From Sphaeroforma arctica JP610 (lineage: Eukaryota > Opisthokonta > Ichthyosporea > Ichthyophonida): DNA of 29,384 nucleotides. Location of the stretch: NCBI RefSeq assembly GCF_001186125.1, contig NW_014040499.1:62085-91468 (forward strand), given 5' to 3'. Positions 8,981 through 19,771 of this stretch are shown one piece after another. Below the pieces are notes generated by a model. The model worked only from the letters and a program-made list of their open reading frames with translations, did not search any database and was not told where the DNA came from. The translations under genes were made by a program, and so were the position numbers. Numbering within the stretch: the first letter of the stretch is position 1; the number at the start of each line of letters is the position of its first letter.

Positions 8981-11900
8981 TTATTCCCAATCACCTCTCC
9001 TCTTTGTTGTTTGCTCTGGTGAGCGTGCATCCTGTGGTGACATAGCGTACTGACCCTGATCCTGGTCTCCAGGGCGCGTACGCCCATACTGGTACTCCCC
9101 AGGTCTACTATAAGGACCACCTGCACCTGCACCTGTACACATTCCCACTACAGGCCCTCCCCCTGTCTCGACCCTTTCGCGATCTCTGCGCAGGTATGCC
9201 TCTCTCTCGCGCATCCTGTCGCCCTGCGCACGGGGAGGCATGTCTCTATCCAACTCTCTCTCCGCATAGTATGACCGCGGTGGAGGTGGTGATGTGCCTG
9301 GACGTGGATTGTAGTCATTGCCTGGACCGTCTTGCGGTTGCCTGCTTTGTAAGTACTGCTGTTGCTGCATGTACTGTTGACGTCCTAGTTGCCGTTGTGC
9401 ACCATAACTGGCATGTGAGAAGTGCGATCGTGCGACATCTTCGCGGGTTTCACCCTCGCGCTTGTGTTCATCAATGCCACCCTTGAAGTATGCACTCCCG
9501 CTAGATTTTGACCCTCTACCATATCGCTGTTGCACATCCAAGTGATGAGCAGGGGGTGGTCCAGCCTGACCCCCCCGCGCTTGTTGGGCTGGCGATACCT
9601 TAGACAGATGGGACTGGTTTTCCCACCCGTCTCTGTCCTGCACCTGCATTTGTGGACTGGGGCCTGGTGCAAACATACCAGGATGCGGTGTGCCCGCTTT
9701 ATGGTCGTTGCCCATACCTCTCCCATAACCCATGGGCCCTCGCACTCGTTCATGCTCTCTCTCCCGCATACCATCTCTCTCAATATCAGCGTTCATTCGA
9801 CCTCCTCTGGCACTCATGGGCCGTTCGCTCAGACCCGGGTCTCCCGCCCTGTACTCGCCTGCGCTCATATCCTTAGCCCTGCCATACATACTCTGCTGGT
9901 GCAGTGCGTGTTGTTGTTGTTGACGCAGCTGTTGCTGCTGTGATGTGCTCAAAGGCCCAGAGACAGATGGTCGCGCGCCTTCAGCCAAGTCAGGCGCACC
10001 CCTAGGAGGCCCTCTTTCCGTGCCCATGTCGGGCTTTCCGGACGATATATCATCCACAGACCCACGTGGCCCAGCCTGTCCCAGCCCACGTGGTTGTTGC
10101 GGCTGCTGGTATCGATGTGGGTGGTGTTGTGGTGGTGGATATCTATGTTGTTGTTGTTGTTGTTGTACATACGAGCGAGATGGCCCTCCTACGCCTCCCT
10201 GTAGCGGTGCCCCATACCGTCCACTCTGGACACTTCCCGCGCCAAAACTATTGCGCGTGCCACCACTACCACCACCAGCCGCACTTAAAGCGGGACTCAA
10301 CCCCGGCATAGCGGAATCCACCGCTAGACTACTCCTACCTACACCTGAGGATAGCACTCGCATTCCCTGTGGTGCAGGCCGACCATAAGCAGAGCCCTCT
10401 CTTTCTCTCATGTGGTCCCTGTCATTCTCCACACCGTACATCTTGCGCTCTTGTTCGCGCGCATACTCCCTGGCGCGTAACCTAGCGTCCTGCTGAGCCA
10501 CTGTCTGTGCTTGTGCATACGCTTGTCGTGCATGGTCTTCTCCATCTAGCTGCGGTGACCTGAGGCTTGCACCTGGAGGGCGTGTTTGGGGGCCGTGTGC
10601 TGACTCGTAGCTGTCCCCCATTGGCCTGTAGGGTTGCCCTTGCCCTCGAACTCGGCCTTGATGCTCAGAAAACTGGCCTGGGGCCATTTCAAGGGACTCT
10701 CGTGTACTGCTCGGCTGCGACATGCCCGCTGTGCCGCTCCTGTGCAATTGTCTACTATATACGCCACCCGGTCCAGGTCTGAATCCTGATCCTGGTCCTA
10801 GCCTGCGGCCCGGTGGTGCTGTACCTACATCACCACTAGCACGAGGGTCGTACGGTCCCCCTTCATTCTGTCCCATTCCTGCAGTCCTGGACTCAATTAC
10901 AGGTGCAAGTGAAGGTTCACGACGCGGCAGATCTTGGTCATACCTACCTCCATCTCGGCCACCGTTACCGCCATCACCACCCTCACGCCGCATGGCCTCG
11001 GCGCGAGCACGTTCACGCAAACTGTCGTCCTGTCGGCGAATCAACGCCATACGCTCACTGTCACTCGCATTCATTTTCATTGACATTCGATCCTGATATG
11101 GATCTCTCCCTAAGTCGCGTGCACGTTCACTGGCGTCTATGGCATGACTACCCTCTCTCGCACCCAAACCCATCTCTGGGCTATTCAGATATCGTCGTGC
11201 GCGAGTGGGTACCTGAGGTATCGTTACACCGTCACCCATCGGTCCCGTTGGCCTGGGCCGTGCCCCGTATTCCTCGCTTAAGGGCCGTTCTTGTCCTCGT
11301 TCATGCGGTGGCCGACCTGCATGTTGAGGTTGCGGGGAGTATGTGTTCACGCCTCGTATCTGGGACTGTTGCGGGTCATCACGCATGTCGGGACTGGCCT
11401 CAGCATCCTGGGCATGTCCGAAAGCCTGGGTGCGAGTTGCAGGGTGGGGCTGCAGCCGTCGCTCCTGTGGCCCTGGGTGTGCAACGGGGTAGAATTGTCC
11501 CTGTGTTCTATTCACAGCTTCCTCCCTTCTCTCTCGATCTTTGCCTATCCTCGACTCCCGCGCGAATTCATTTGGCGGTTGTCCCTGCTGTTGCTGTTGC
11601 AACATCTGCTGGTGTCGCTGTGGCATGTACACACTCTGCTGGTCTGTGTGCGTCTCTGGTTCTTGCGCACCATATGCCACCTCCTCATTGTGTTGTCCTT
11701 CATCCGGCTCTTGAGTACTTTCTACTCGCTGTTGCAGTGCTCGTGATAGTTCAAGACGGTCATCTCCCACCTCATCATGCTGTCCTGGCACACTACCACC
11801 TGGAGCCAATATCTCTTTAGTAGGTGCCGTGTCCGTCGCTTCTATACCCCTCTCACTCTGCAAGTCCCCCGCTGGGATGTCTACTTGGGCTTGTATGCCC

Positions 11901-12376
11901 ATATCTGTCGCCTCCGTCCCGCTTTTTCCCGCGATAGCCGGCTCTTTATCCATGCCCGGTGGTGGCTGTGACCGCGCGCGTGCTTCGTGTGACTCTTTAT
12001 GAGGCAGCTTGGGCAAGTTGACCCGAGTGTCGGGCAGACTGCACCGTGTCGCCGTGCGCACCACCACCTCCGGTACAGGCGCAGCTGCACCTGCACCGTC
12101 CCCCTCAGGACCCTTTACACCTGCTCCCGTAATTTCGGGCGTGGGTTGCATATCCTGGGCATACCGTCCGTCCACACTCTCGCGCCTGCGGGTGTGTGCG
12201 TGCATGTACGCGACGACGTCGGCAGGAGTCCACGTGGCCATGCGTTGGATGTTATCTGTCACCACTGTCTCGTAACAGTTGCGACAAGCCACGGCAACAC
12301 CCTCTCCTTTGAGCCATAGATCAGACTCGCAGCCGCCACAGTACCCGCACTGTCCTCGGGTGATGACGGTGTGTTT
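8981..12376 (-). CDS. Giant ELM2-SANT gene, terminal exon: second GATA-type finger and long Q/R/E-rich tail
   Basis: A 3,396-nt terminal exon of 1,131 codons plus stop, entered after GCATTCGCAG in phase 0. It opens KHTVITRGQCGYCGGCESDL, then WLKGEGVAVACRNCYETVV: a second finger with C-x2-C-x17-C-x2-C (C2073, C2076, C2094, C2097), only 11 residues after the first. A short helical segment (NIQRMATWTPADVVAYMHAH) follows. The remaining ~1,060 residues are low-complexity: Gln tracts (LQQQQQGQ, QQQQQQHRYPPPQ), Arg-Glu/Arg-Asp repeats (REREHERVRG), and Gly/Pro/Tyr-rich stretches suited to multivalent interactions. The last residues are TTKRRGDWE. Confidence 0.95.
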   Translation of the reverse strand, partial: KHTVITRGQCGYCGGCESDLWLKGEGVAVACRNCYETVVTDNIQRMATWTPADVVAYMHAHTRRRESVDGRYAQDMQPTPEITGAGVKGPEGDGAGAAAPVPEVVVRTATRCSLPDTRVNLPKLPHKESHEARARSQPPPGMDKEPAIAGKSGTEATDMGIQAQVDIPAGDLQSERGIEATDTAPTKEILAPGGSVPGQHDEVGDDRLELSRALQQRVESTQEPDEGQHNEEVAYGAQEPETHTDQQSVYMPQRHQQMLQQQQQGQPPNEFARESRIGKDRERREEAVNRTQGQFYPVAHPGPQERRLQPHPATRTQAFGHAQDAEASPDMRDDPQQSQIRGVNTYSPQPQHAGRPPHERGQERPLSEEYGARPRPTGPMGDGVTIPQVPTRARRYLNSPEMGLGAREGSHAIDASERARDLGRDPYQDRMSMKMNASDSERMALIRRQDDSLRERARAEAMRREGGDGGNGGRDGGRYDQDLPRREPSLAPVIESRTAGMGQNEGGPYDPRASGDVGTAPPGRRLGPGSGFRPGPGGVYSRQLHRSGTAGMSQPSSTRESLEMAPGQFSEHQGRVRGQGQPYRPMGDSYESAHGPQTRPPGASLRSPQLDGEDHARQAYAQAQTVAQQDARLRAREYAREQERKMYGVENDRDHMREREGSAYGRPAPQGMRVLSSGVGRSSLAVDSAMPGLSPALSAAGGGSGGTRNSFGAGSVQSGRYGAPLQGGVGGPSRSYVQQQQQQHRYPPPQHHPHRYQQPQQPRGLGQAGPRGSVDDISSGKPDMGTERGPPRGAPDLAEGARPSVSGPLSTSQQQQLRQQQQHALHQQSMYGRAKDMSAGEYRAGDPGLSERPMSARGGRMNADIERDGMREREHERVRGPMGYGRGMGNDHKAGTPHPGMFAPGPSPQMQVQDRDGWENQSHLSKVSPAQQARGGQAGPPPAHHLDVQQRYGRGSKSSGSAYFKGGIDEHKREGETREDVARSHFSHASYGAQRQLGRQQYMQQQQYLQSRQPQDGPGNDYNPRPGTSPPPPRSYYAERELDRDMPPRAQGDRMREREAYLRRDRERVETGGGPVVGMCTGAGAGGPYSRPGEYQYGRTRPGDQDQGQYAMSPQDARSPEQTTKRRGDWE

Positions 12377-15372
12377 CTGCGAATGCGGAAAATGATGGGG
12401 AACGCGTGAGTTGGAAAGGATCGATACGTAAATGAATGGAGTGACGCGAATGCAAGCGATTGGCGCTTACACTATACGGTGCAGTAGCTAGGTTAGCGTA
12501 TACGTATCAGGAAGTGCGCAAATTGTGGCTTATCAAGTCCGAAGGGCACATGACCTGGAGGCATATTACATGATTCGCATGAGAAAGACAACCTTTGTGC
12601 GAAGGATACTAATCAACCACTTGTAAGCCAAGGTGTAAAACGAGCGGACGAAACGAAACTAAAAGTAAACACGCATTCGAAGGCCGCCTGTTTGTGTACC
12701 AGGGTGTATGCATTTTTTGGGGGGCTTTTAGGTTCTGCAACGAAGCCTCTGACACACCGGCTTGCTAATTGATACATGTTCATGATATGAAGGCGTACAC
12801 AGCCCTGGTACGTACTACCATACACAGCACGGTGGAGGCAGAAGGCGTGACAATCAATATCTGTGTGCACTACTTGGAATGAATCGCAACCGCCGTACTC
12901 TATAGCAAGAGGCAAAGCAAACACCTGAGCGCACCGTCCATGCCACATACACTTACTTATAACTATACTGCACACCCATGCGTACCTTAGAACACGCGTC
13001 GCACAGGACACCTCCAAGCACACCCTTCCTCCACAACGTACTCTCTTTCTCCTGACACTCTGAACATTCATGCGCAAACACTCGCGCTGCATTGACGCTC
13101 TTCATCAGATTGTTATCCGCCTGCATTCCACCATCGGGTGCGTTGCCAGGCAACCACCCACTCCCCGTGGCACTTGCCTTACTAGGGCCGTTCATATTTA
13201 CGTCCATCCCTGCCGCATGTCTGCCTTCTTCACCGACTATCTTAGCGTGAGCATCTGAGTTGGCTGCGTTTTGAGCCGCCATACTGGGGTTATACGTATC
13301 GTATTCATTGCGCTGAGACGCTTGTTGGAGTGCAGAGTTGAAATCATTGGATCTTGGGCTGGGTAGGATCTGTGGCGGTGTCGAGGTGAATGATAAATGG
13401 GTGTGAGATGGACTACAAGAGTATGATGGACTATCCCGTTAACCGGCAGCAATGTAGATACACGGGTTTCAATTCTTCGAGCAGGCGTGAATTTAGATAC
13501 CGGGCAATATCGGTGCAGTTTGGCGAGGACAGAAGGAGGATGCATCTTACGAGAGGCAAGCGCACGAAGCCCGTTATTAGAAGCACCATAGATCAGAAAG
13601 TGGAGAGACAAAAACACAGTCTATTAATAGAAGCAACACAGATCAGAAAGTGGAGAGACAAACACTGTCTATTAATAGAAGCAACACAGATGAGAACGTG
13701 AATAGACAAAAACACTGTCTATTAAAAGAAGCAACACGGATCAGAACGTGAAGAGACAAAAACACTGTCTATTAATAGAAGCAACACAGATCAGAAATCC
13801 ACATACATTTTTTATTTTGCAGAATGCAGCAATACGAGATGGCGTCATTGTGATGCTCTGGTAATATATACACACATGGGTACCTGATCTATGTACCGGG
13901 CATGCATCTCAACACCCAGCCATTACCGATATCTATAGTTGTACATACCTGACGGTAGTTTTGACCCGAGCTGTTGTTGACCTGCGCAGCCCAGGAATTC
14001 GAACGGCTGAATGGATTGTGTAAAGATTCGGCCACATTGCGGACAATTCTGAGTGGAAACAATGCGGGCAATGGATGAACGTAATTAGTGAACGCTTGCC
14101 AGTACACTGTTTACAAGGTATACCTGAAGCCACCATATATGCGAACGTTTTTCTATATACGTATGCATGTAAACGTTTTTGTCTATACGAACGCATGTGC
14201 AATTTTTTTCCATATATGTATGCATACGTGCGAATGTGAACGGTACTGCAATCACACACTTTACACGCACAAGTATACAGGCACCCGTATTTCAGGTACA
14301 CACTACACTCATCACTCACACACGGCGCATATTTAATTGACCACATATTAGCCAAGCTAACGACACCCTACATCAAACACACAATAGCACATCCTGATCA
14401 TTCTGCGTACCTCTCATCCCGCATTGGCGCATCTCCTTCTCTTGCAAGCACCGCTTCCTTGTCCTTGTCCGCAGCACCCTTAGTCTCTGCGCTAACCCCA
14501 GCATTGAAACCAGGGCTGGCATTTGTCTTAGCATTTGTCTTAGCACCAGCACCAGCATTAGCATTAGCATTAGCATTCGCTCTGGCAGCGGCAGCTCTGC
14601 GGTTTCGCGGGCCCAGAGTGCGACTGATAATGTCATTCGCAAGCGTGTTCGCCGCCGCAATGACATCCACTTCCTTGTCCTGAGGTTTAGCGTTGCCTTG
14701 GGCATTGCTGCTGTTGCCTTGGTTACCGGCGTTGCCATCGTTACCCGTGGTGGCTGTGTCAATCTCCACAGCCGTGGCCACTTCTGTCTCATCGAGGGTG
14801 TCTTTTTCAGTGTCCTTATTGGTATCTGCTAACGTCTCATTATCTTCGCCTGGTTCATTCGCTACCTCGTCCACAGAATTGCTTTCTTCAACCTTAGTCT
14901 CACCCTCACCTTTATCATCCGGCTTGTCATCATTTTTGGTCTTAGGACTATCAGTATTTTTTGGTTCGGGCTTGTCCGGTTCTTCGTCGCTACGAATGAC
15001 TGTGGCCGTATTTTTGGCCCCTAATTTTACCTTTTTGGAAACAAACCGCCCATTCTTCGACCTATTTGTGAATTCCCCAACATCTTCGTCCTCGCCCAAA
15101 TCCAGAGACAGCGCGTTCTCACTATCGTCTGCATCAGTAACCACCGCACACTCCCTATCCCCACTATCGCCACTCTCCTCAGAGCTGCTATCGGAACTGG
15201 AAGATAGTTCGGTGCCACTAGGCTGTGTCTCACGGTCGCTGCTGTGTTTGCGCTTAGGTTTACGTCCACGCTTTCGTTTAGTTGTACCTCTGTTTCTACA
15301 ATTTGAAGTAATGAATGATTCTTTGAGATCGAGTCCATATTCGGAATACATTTTTGCATTCTCTCGTTCATA

Positions 15373-15413
<41 letters not shown>

Positions 15414-18400
15414 ATATTTATGTGTGTGTGTGTGTGTGCGTGTATATGCATACATATCCATTAAAATATAATCAATCAGACGCACGCACGCACGCACGCA
15501 CATACACGCATATACACACCTGCACCCCCACCTTTTTATTTAAACAACGCCCCTTCTTGAGTACAGAACGTTCAAGCACAATACATGTATATGTATACCT
15601 GCACCCCCATTCCATTGCAACCTTACTATAAAACACACCTATTCCGCGACGGTTTGGCAGGACTTGCACCAGCCGTGTGGGCACCATTTGCTGCATACGA
15701 CGAGCGGTTATTTCCGATCGCCTGTCGCCTGCGGCTGGTGGGTTCTTCCGGTGTCGCCTGCATAAAAACCAGGGTTTCGTGTAAGCGAGAGAAAAACTTT
15801 TCGGGTTCGGTGGGTGATGAACCCACAAGTTGGGTCCATACTCCGTGTTATTGCATTGATTTAGCGAAGTTAAGGATTATCGAATGAAGCGTCATAAGCT
15901 GAAACAATGAAACTTGCTTTCAAATGTCAGATTAATGCTGAATCGATGACGCTACACTCGCACTTATGAAGCTACGAGGAAGACCCAATTCTGCCAGAAT
16001 AGTGTGCGTCAAGAATAATCCACATATAGATAAACGTACTTGCGTTTATGCACACGTACATGTACATGTCTATACATACACACATGTATATTACATAAAC
16101 ATATATTGTCAACGACCAGCAACCATCGCCGCAGACCAAAACACTAAGCGAGAAATAAAAATCACACAAGAAACCCAATTCGTAACATGGAACAAAACTC
16201 ACATACATCCAACAACCCGTCTGAGTGTACAACATACCGGGGGTATTCTCTTGCTCAGAGAATATCGATAGTCTGTATTCTCATCCTTCTTCCAGTGATA
16301 GTAGTAGGCGACGACATCGGCTATGCTCTTGGTCTGGATCTGCTTGTTCAATGATTTGTGTGTCATTCAAGCTCAATGACCAATAGTTATGAAGTAGTCC
16401 ATGTTTGATTCCATCTTCAGATATGACTCGATGTAAATATCGCGGTTTTAAGTTGAAGTTTGCATATATTGGTATACAAATATCTACAAATATCTACAAA
16501 TGTATACGAAAAACCACAAATATATATATATATATATACATGGCATACGAAGATTTGCACATGAGTAGCTGGTATGAAGACCTATGAATTGAAATATTAT
16601 AAGGTGAAACGCAAGTTGTAGACAATGATAATCGCTCAAAACTCATACATGCTTTCAACAACACAAAAGGACGGTACATATGTATGCGCATATACGTACA
16701 TGTATTTGGATTTACAGCAGATATCTACATGTGCACTCAATGCATACGTTACTATTGCCATCAGGTAAGTGAGAGACTAAGAGCTACCACTGATGCTTCG
16801 GAGAGTACAATATGAAAGCATACCTCTTGGCTGATTGCTCTAAAATCCTTTTGGTATTTGGAGAAGCCATCTCTGAATAAATTTTTCTCCTGCGGGGAAT
16901 GGACCATGGAAGGACACGCGCAGCATGTGAGCCCTTCATCAAGGAAAGCGAAGTATACGTACAAAGCCTTGAGCTGTTGGCAGACAAGGCATACCGTACA
17001 ACATCTTTGTACGAGTACAATAACATAATAACATACACACAAGACATTCACTGACTGGAATCTACACTCCCACAGGAACAAACCACAGCGAGATCTGGCT
17101 GGTACACCTAGCGCGACTGGCGAGACGCGCTGTATTCATATACGAACCAAAAAGGCTATATTTATATATATGTGTGTGTGTGTGTGCGTGTTTATATATA
17201 TATAAACAGATGTATACAACTATTGTACATATTTGTCGCCTAATTATAAAAGTTCATACATACAACATATTCATATACTACATGGGCCCATGTCGTATGT
17301 GCATGAGTCTTATATATATCACAGAATTATGTGATGATAGTTGAATACATTGCTTTATATATATATATATATATAAACTGATGTACACAACTATTGTACA
17401 TATTTAACATAAACTTAAATACACATACTACATAGATATAATAATAAACGTGTATAAAATGTCAGAACACACCTTTAATACACGTACTGCATAGTCATAT
17501 ATAAATCGACACATATACACATCACCTCACACAAACACTACGCACATAACGCAGAAGAATGTTATGCATAGCTAAGCTATAGATAGAACAAACAGATACT
17601 CTCACGAGCGCACCCATTTACTTTCTAGACTGGCACAGACACACAATGACACGCTCGTGCACTGAAGGAGTTTACGTAGACTGGAGAGGGGGGACTCTCG
17701 GGTAGTGAACGAACCTCCGGAGACGCGAGAGAAAGTACCACCCGCAGACTGTCACATATATACACTGAACGAAATTGTGACAAAAAAACCCCCCTTCATA
17801 TGCAGACCGGCAGACACAAAGTCGTCTAACCTAAAACTCAGACGCATACACGATAGCACAGCCCAACGCACCTCGTCGGTCCATTGCGGCACAGTGCGGT
17901 ACTTCGCCCGAACTTCGGAGTCGAGAAGACTCACAAGCACAGAAGTCAAGTGGGGCGCATTCATGCACAAGTGCAGGATATCCTCATAGTACCACTTCAT
18001 GCCAGCGGGTTGGCGTACCTTAAGAAGGTCCGAGTACTCCAAGATCACATTCACTGCGTGATGGTGGTGGTGACGGCGTGTGGAAGGTAGGTAGAATCTA
18101 TTCTTAGAAGGGAGTGTTTAAAACAAGTGGGAGAGCAAAGGACTCGAACATATCGAGAGCACGACAAACTAATACGTTCATGACACACATATCGATACAT
18201 AGGTCTATAAATATTTTCAGCCCACATTACAAACTGGAACATCAGCACACGTACATATTTTTAAATTAAGATGATTAGATAAGCGCACACCCATGTTAAT
18301 TTAAAAACCTAAGCGTTTTTTCGAGTGGAATACCATCCGTTCATAAACTTACAGCTATCGTCGTCCACTGAGTCTGGTTGCCACAACAACTCGTTGTGTG

Positions 18401-18570
18401 TCTGCGCCCCACCAAATTCTTCAATAGTATTTTCTTCGACTCCATTTTCTTCGTCCAGAAACGAAAGATCACACTGTAGTGTACGAATGGGAAAACGAGC
18501 GAGTGATATTGGATATAATTCTCGGAAATTATGTATATGAATAAAAGTAACGTATATGTACATGCAATTC

Positions 18571-18601
<31 letters not shown>

Positions 18602-19729
18602 GTACAAATATATTTACGTATATATTTACATATATATACATGTATGCACCCTTTTATAANNNNNNNNNNNNNNNNNNNNNNNNNNNNNNNNNNNNNNNNN
18701 NNNNNNNNNNNNNNNNNNNNNNNNNNNNNNNNNNNNNNNNNNNNNNNNNNNNNNNNNNNNNNNNNNNNNNNNNNNNNNNNNNNNNNNNNNNNNNNNNNNN
18801 NNNNNNNNNNNNNNNNNNNNNNNNNNNNNNNNNNNNNNNNNNNNNNNNNNNNNNNNNNNNNNNNNNNNNNNNNNNNNNNNNNNNNNNNNNNNNNNNNNNN
18901 NNNNNNNNNNNNNNNNNNNNNNNNNNNNNNNNNNNNNNNNNNNNNNNNNNNNNNNNNNNNNNNNNNNNNNNNNNNNNNNNNNNNNNNNNNNNNNNNNNNN
19001 NNNNNNNNNNNNATATATATATAGAAGGTTGTATACATGCATTCGTACACAGATCTACTGACGATCAATTGATATAGTAGTATGAATGCCAGTCTCCCAA
19101 GTATACCCTCGGACACACACGGAAGTAGCGCTATACCTGGTAATTAGGCCCCACGTGTGTGATGCCAGATTTGTGGGACACCATAACTCCGCCTGGATAG
19201 TACTTCCCATTTTGATCGTGGAAGCCTCGTGACCAGTGAATTACATGGCTGTGTTTGCCAGATGCCGTATCCCGCTGCGAGACATCGAGGATACCCTCTG
19301 TGTGATTAAAACGAAAGGTGTATTTGCAGATTAAAAATAAAATGGGGAGCGGGCAAATACGAGGGGCGATGGATAGCAGGTGTATGTTGAAGTAGAACAG
19401 AATGTTTGATACGAACAGTATTGGTGACACAGGCAAAGGTCATTGGTTCATGATAGTGCTGAATAAAAGTAAAAAGAAGAGACGTGTATACTTTCCGACG
19501 ATGCCAGTGCTGAATAAAAGTAAAAAGAAGGGACGGGCATACTTTCCGACGATGCCATCAGCTATAAAAGAACCGAACGTGCTATATTTACAGAAGCATA
19601 CTAGCAGATGATAACTATTAAATGACTAAATGGTGTTATGGATGATGAGTTTAGAAACAAAACAATGGCTCAGAAAATCGTAAACTATCGGATTAAAGCG
19701 ATAATTTACTTGTACGCCATAATCAGCAC

Positions 19730-19771
<42 letters not shown>

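Noticed and set aside
10903-11820. 305-codon plus-strand open frame
   Set aside because: It is the reverse strand of the 3.4-kb terminal exon. It is His/Val/Leu-rich from complemented Gln/Arg codons, with no motif. Long frames opposite the GC-rich exons at 14.4-15.3, 20.0-20.5 and 22.4-23.8 kb are the same effect.
18529-19116. Frames spanning the N run
   Set aside because: They exist only because unknown bases were treated as open; the flanks are (TA)n repeats.
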